From NCBI GenBank assembly GCA_037577475.1, contig CM075183.1, positions 21,730,281 to 21,794,280 on the forward strand: DNA of 64,000 nucleotides. Direction: 5' to 3'. Of this stretch, positions 59,491 through 64,000 are shown piece after piece. This DNA is from Chaunax sp. Z400. Taxonomy: Eukaryota; Chordata; Actinopteri; Lophiiformes; Chaunacidae. The position numbers and the translations under genes are program-made. The notes beneath the pieces were generated by a model. The model saw nothing but the letters and a program-made list of their open reading frames with translations, did not search any database and had not been told where the DNA came from. The number at the start of each line of letters is the position of its first letter. Position 1 is the first letter of the stretch.

Positions 59491-61202
59491 TGCTAGCTAT
59501 CAAGCTACTGTATAGATAAATACAGGCTCACTAGCTAATATCTATCTCCTTGTTGCTAAAGAACATCACAACACAACAGTAAAAAACAGTCTTGTTTTTC
59601 TTTCTGTTCTGTAACTGTTAGCAGGTTTTTGTAAAGATGTAGGTTTGGAGCACAGATGTTCTCCGTGTTTTTCTTTGTTCCATCTGTGTTCTGAGTCTGA
59701 AACCTGACTTCCTGAGTCTGCCTGTGGAAAGTCTGAGCTGCATGCAACTGAACCGCTTTACGTCTGGGTGGAAATATTAGTCCTGCTAGCTTTTTCTCAC
59801 ACTGCAGTTAGCCTATATGAACTGATACCATTCATTTTCTATTGTTCAATTGCTGTATTTTCTTTTTTTAATCTTTTGACTTGGTTAAGCTATATTTGTG
59901 TAGCACCCCTTTTCAAAGTGCTTTAAGACTTCTTGAATATGTTTTTATTTATTGTTTTGTTGCTCTGCTTTCATTTGCCCTCTATGGCGAGATGTATTCT
60001 AACCTCAGTGAGGGACTTGTACAGTGTTAGCTCCATATTCCCTTGTACCAGACCTCAACTACCTGCTTGAGATTTAATTTCAACATCACTCTTGACTTGT
60101 TGGATCGAGCAAAGTGCTCCAAACACTCCTGTCTGTCCGTAGAGACACAGCAGCTCTGACAGCAGACATGTTCTCATTGGTTTGGCTAAACTCGAGAAGA
60201 ATCCGTTTTTTTGGCTGACTTCATTTTTTTGGCCCCGCCCACTGAGGTTTAAGTGAGCCAATGAGATCAATTCTGCTCTCATGGCCTGCCTTAATGAAAC
60301 ACTATGATTTCCGGGTGTGGTCTTGGTCTGACCTGTGGCTGTGCTACGTTATACTGTATGCCTTTTGGCTGTATAAAAAGGCCCCTATGAAACCTGGTGA
60401 GCTACGTATGTACGTACATACGTACAAACACACCTTGTTGATATTTATTTATTGTACGTATTCATTTGATTGTTTATTTATTCACTCCTTCGTCCTATTT
60501 ATTGGTTTGGCACCTGTGGCGTATTTGACGATTGTCAATAAATTGGTGTATGATGTAGGGGCGGGGGGGCATTGAGTGTGGTCATTGGACAAACCTAGCT
60601 GTGATACTAACTCTTAACTGTTGCTCTCCTCGTATTGGATGATGATATAATCTATGACCACTGTATGTATAACTGCTTGTTGTGAAGATGAACTACAATG
60701 TACTGACAATAAAGAATTAACACTATGATGACACACTATAGAACACAAGGCTCCAGTCTGTTCTTCATAGATAAGCTCCTGGACCTCATGTCTTCTCCTC
60801 AGTTTGAAGACATTTTCTGTCTTTTAGCACCTAACTCAACTTAAATTGAATTAGCTGCTAACTGCTACCAGCTGCTTTTAAAAACCTCCTGTTTGTGGGT
60901 CACACATAAAATGTCACTCCCCCGTCCGGTACTACTGGCTCCTCTGGCAACTCAGAGGAGGAACGACGACGTATGGCGGCTCTGCACTATTAAATGCACA
61001 TTTTAAATTTGGGTATAAAAATTGAGTATTTAAGAAAATATTGATAAATAAATGCCTTTAACTGTGTAGATGAATCCACCGTTACGTTTGTAAAAATGTC
61101 CTTTGTAAATGTTTTTTTTTATACATCTACTGTATTTGATTTTCTGACCTTTTATCATCCAATATGTTTACCAAAAACCTGATTATATTTCTTATAAGAA
61201 TT

Positions 61203-61385
61203 AGAATCAGGGGTGCAGATAGCGCAGTGGTTAGAGCACGCGCCCCATGAACTGAGACTATAGTCGATTCCGACCTGGGGCCATTTTGCCGAATGTCTTC
61301 CCCCTACTCTCTCTCCCTCATTTCCTGTCACCACTTAGGCTGTCCTATCCAATAAAGGCACAGAATGCCCCCCAAAAAATAAGAA
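61203..61385 (+). repeat. tRNA-derived SINE, second family
   Basis: Begins GGGGTGCAGATAGCGCAGTG (box A region, then GTTAGAGCAC) with box B-like AGTCGATTCCGACC 50 bases on, followed by a TCTCTCTCCCTCATTTCCTG body and an A-rich tail. Unlike the family at 10378 and 49675. Confidence 0.8.
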
Positions 61386-62566
61386 TAAAAAATAACTTAA
61401 AAAAGAATTGGATAGAATCAGGAGCTTATGATCAATTAAAAAAAACTGCTTGTATCAAAGAATTTCATGAGGAAACATTCTGAAATTTCCAGCATAAAAA
61501 CATGCTGAGATGACGTAATATGTGTTTATCACAGTTTAGCATGTCCTGTGTATGACTCAATGTTCACATTCAAGAATAAGACATTGTAAATACAAATGAA
61601 TTTAATTAAGTAAAATAACAAGATTTATGTCTTTACAGATTATTCAAACTGATCAGTTATTTTAAGATTATGTATGAATATCCAATACCTACAGTGTGAG
61701 TAGATGTTGAGATTTAGTGTTTGAGAACACCCTGTATTAGAACTTTGTCCTAAGAGGAATTTGATCGTTTTTGAAGAAGCCATGATTGTTTTTAGTGTAA
61801 TGAATCGAAATGGCCACCGGTGGCGCTGTGGTAAATGTTTCCCTCCATGTTGCCGTTTCCTTCGTTTTAAACCAGTATCTGATGCTTTCAGGCGCTCTTT
61901 AAGAACTCGGATTTCATAACTCTCTCTTGTTTCGCGCGAAAATAACGTCTTTTTTTTGTTGTCAGAAACGACACCAAAAAGTTCAAAATACCACGTTATT
62001 TACTGTTTATTGTTGTTTGTATGTGAAATAAAGTCTGTTGAAAGAGTGAAGAAGAGTAATAAAATGTTTACGGTTCGTTTATTTACCAGAACTTGTTGCT
62101 TCGACAGATTTCTTAACTTTAAATGCAAAACAAAAATTAAAAAATCGGAATAATTAAGCGAACCATTTTTAAAGCATGTAGTAACTGTGTACACGCCCTC
62201 TTTGAGTGTGGTGTTCCTAACTGGCTTTATTTATTAATATTAATAATTATAATATTACATTATTCTATTTTTGAGGGATATTAAAAACAACGAAATAAAC
62301 AAACGACTTGACCCACTTTTCATGCGCAACGTTTCACTGGTTCTGGACTCTGTGTCAAGTTCCGTAGAGACAGATGGAGACTTACCGGAAATTGAATAGT
62401 TTGACTTAAAAATAAATGCATAATGTGACTAACCTCTATACACATAAGATGGAATTTTAGACTAAATATGTGTATTTTAAAACTATTGGTGCTCTAATAT
62501 GTTGAGTTAAGACGTTAACCTGTACATTGATTTAGGAATTGTTATGGGAAAATATCGTTTGTGATC

Positions 62567-62773
62567 ATGGGAATTTTATTTTGGCAATCTTTCCCGGATG
62601 TCTTTCATTCTACTATAGCTAACTTCACACAGTTCCGCGTGTTGATACTGAAGAGAGGATCGAGGAGAAACAAGTTTTTCGCATCGCAGAGACCGAAACT
62701 GAGGCCAGAACCAGGGGAAAATGGAAATGAAGAAGAGGGTCTTCTTAGAACTGAGGCACCGGTCACCGACAGA
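62567..62773 (+). CDS. Possible first exon of the next gene
   Basis: An open frame from ATG 62567 runs 69 codons into a consensus donor (AGAAGTGAGT, GT at 62774). The second half is charged (RGSRRNKFF, ENGNEEEGLL). The surrounding DNA is richer in CG dinucleotides than the rest of the window, as at a promoter. The protein is not recognised, and the exon might be 5' UTR or chance. Confidence 0.2.
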
Positions 62774-62779
62774 AGTGAG

Positions 62780-64000
62780 TGAACCGGGTTGTTGTCTTTA
62801 TTCGCGGTGTAAACTTGGCCGGTCGGAGGAGGAGGGGTGTCGAGCACATGGCTGTGTGTCTGCAGGTCCCGAAAAGTGATAAATAAAACATTTAACGCCG
62901 AGCTACAAGCTAGTATAGCGTCTAGATTACAGTTTAATAGGAAAGTTTAAACGTCAGATCTTTACGTCACTACCGGACTTAAGTAATAGACAAACAACCT
63001 AGTGGCGCAGATGTTTACCGCTTTGTAGTCAGTTTTATTTTCACTTATTTAAATCAACGTTATTTTGGACAAAGTTATCTTTCTAGTGATTAAATGTTCA
63101 GTTTATAATAGATATACGTGAAGGAAACTGGCTCGCGCCTCCTGTTCGTGCACAGATATGGACAGCAACGTCTCCCGGGCCTGGCTAATGTCTGGAATCG
63201 CATTATTTCGAAGTTGTAATACGGCATTTTATTCCCCCGCATAACTTGGTTTTTGTTGTGTCGACGAACTTCAGTATCAGTGTACACAAGCGCAAAATGA
63301 GTACCAAGCAATTTAGCAGGGAAATATAATTCGTCATGATATTGTTTTAACGAAAATTCAGACAGGAAATGCGTCATTGTTTTTGGGCTTAACATTACAC
63401 ACTGTGGTGCTGTTGAAATAAGAACACACATTAGTTTACCAAATCAAACGCACCATCTAATTCCCCAGCATTCATTTCAAACACTTAAAAATATTGGCGT
63501 TGATGTTGCTGTGTATCCAGAAATTAGTCGGAGACTGTTTAGTAGCGCGTAGCTACTGCTATCTTGCTAAAGCGGCTGCTGCTTATGTGCTACTTCTGCC
63601 TCCATTACTATCCATAAACACCATGTAACCCGTAGCATCTCCACCAGGACCGGTCATGACTCCCGAGTCGGGGTAATAAGACAACAGTGGAGGACTCGTT
63701 AGCAGAGAGCTAGTAGGTGAGCTAGCTTAGTTAGCCGCGTCTCATGCGTTAGTGTATAAACAGAGAAGCTGGGAACCGTTCCATTATGAAACTGAACTGA
63801 GTCCTTGTCACTAAGACCAGTCTGCAACTGTTTCCCTGTGGTGGATACTAATGACTCCGTGACATTTTGACAACATTCTAATATTTTTATATTAATAGAG
63901 GCTCAAGCTCCTTTTGCATTAGCATTATATTTGAACACAGTTAATATGTAAGTAACCCTCTGGGGTCTGATTTTTACATATCGTTTTAAATCTGCCCTTT
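62780..64000. other. Right end of window, no gene recognised
   Basis: Contains CG-containing words and scattered GCTAGC motifs but no domain, RNA gene or clear element. It may be intron 1 or the promoter of a gene to the right. Confidence 0.4.

Larger units (their letters stand above)
54828..60713 (+). other. Probable long 3' UTR/flank of sh3gl2
   Basis: No supported coding sequence for 5.9 kb after the stop. AATAAA occurs at about 55632 and at 60708-60713; the latter lies in a TGACAATAAAGAATTAA context and may be the distal poly(A) site. The stretch contains a DNA-transposon copy (57432-57955) and a 52-bp tandem repeat (59371-59490). Brain-expressed genes often have long 3' UTRs, but the true end cannot be read from sequence alone. 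Confidence 0.4.

Noticed and set aside
61203..61280. Possible tRNA gene with box A and B
   Set aside because: Spacing and stems are imperfect and a SINE body and A-rich tail follow.
1..64000. CRISPR arrays, operons, ribosome binding sites, integrases
   Set aside because: None is seen, and the window is clearly eukaryotic nuclear DNA with spliced genes.

Overview
The window looks like nuclear DNA of a ray-finned fish, most likely a percomorph teleost. The reasons are short split genes with GT-AG introns, fish-type multigene families (Fc-receptor-like, butyrophilin-like, C-type lectin, orphan rhodopsin-like GPCR), teleost tRNA-derived SINEs, Tc1 and LINE relics, and many micro- and minisatellites. 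All exon chains below were assembled by eye from splice sites, reading phase and family similarity; no transcript or alignment was available.

Layout. (1) 1-2440 (+) is the 3' part of a basonuclin-family zinc-finger gene. (2) 3440-6680 (+) is a six-exon C2H2 zinc-finger gene. (3) 9123-12217 (-) is a five-exon secreted C-type lectin with EPN and WND sugar-binding motifs. (4) 12.2-17.7 kb is repeat-rich, with a 14-bp minisatellite, duplicated blocks, a dead kelch (KLHL10-like) exon and an unidentified coding relic. (5) 17735-18628 (-) is an intronless orphan GPCR. (6) 21.2-40.0 kb is an immunoglobulin-superfamily cluster: a butyrophilin-like receptor with two Ig domains (21208-29653, +), an Fc-receptor-like protein without tyrosine motifs (30490-32988, +), an inhibitory Fc-receptor-like protein with one ITIM and one ITSM (34195-37304, -), and a small single-V-domain butyrophilin-like receptor (38106-40045, +). 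(7) 43076-54827 (+) is the whole coding region of endophilin A1 (sh3gl2), nine exons, with a probable long 3' UTR to about 60.7 kb. (8) 60.7-64 kb holds a SINE and perhaps the first exon of the next gene.

How it fits together. A basonuclin gene and an endophilin gene are neighbours in vertebrates (BNC2/SH3GL2 and, as the paralogous pair, BNC1/SH3GL3 in human). Here about 37 kb carrying immune-type receptors, a lectin and an orphan GPCR lies between them. Within this island the two Fc-receptor-like genes are tail to tail, share gene architecture, and differ in their tails, the usual arrangement of paired activating/inhibitory receptors. The endophilin gene is a conserved synaptic vesicle endocytosis gene and probably has no functional link to the receptors. 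The basonuclin copy seems to end after its first zinc-finger pair, which may mean it is a shortened teleost duplicate.
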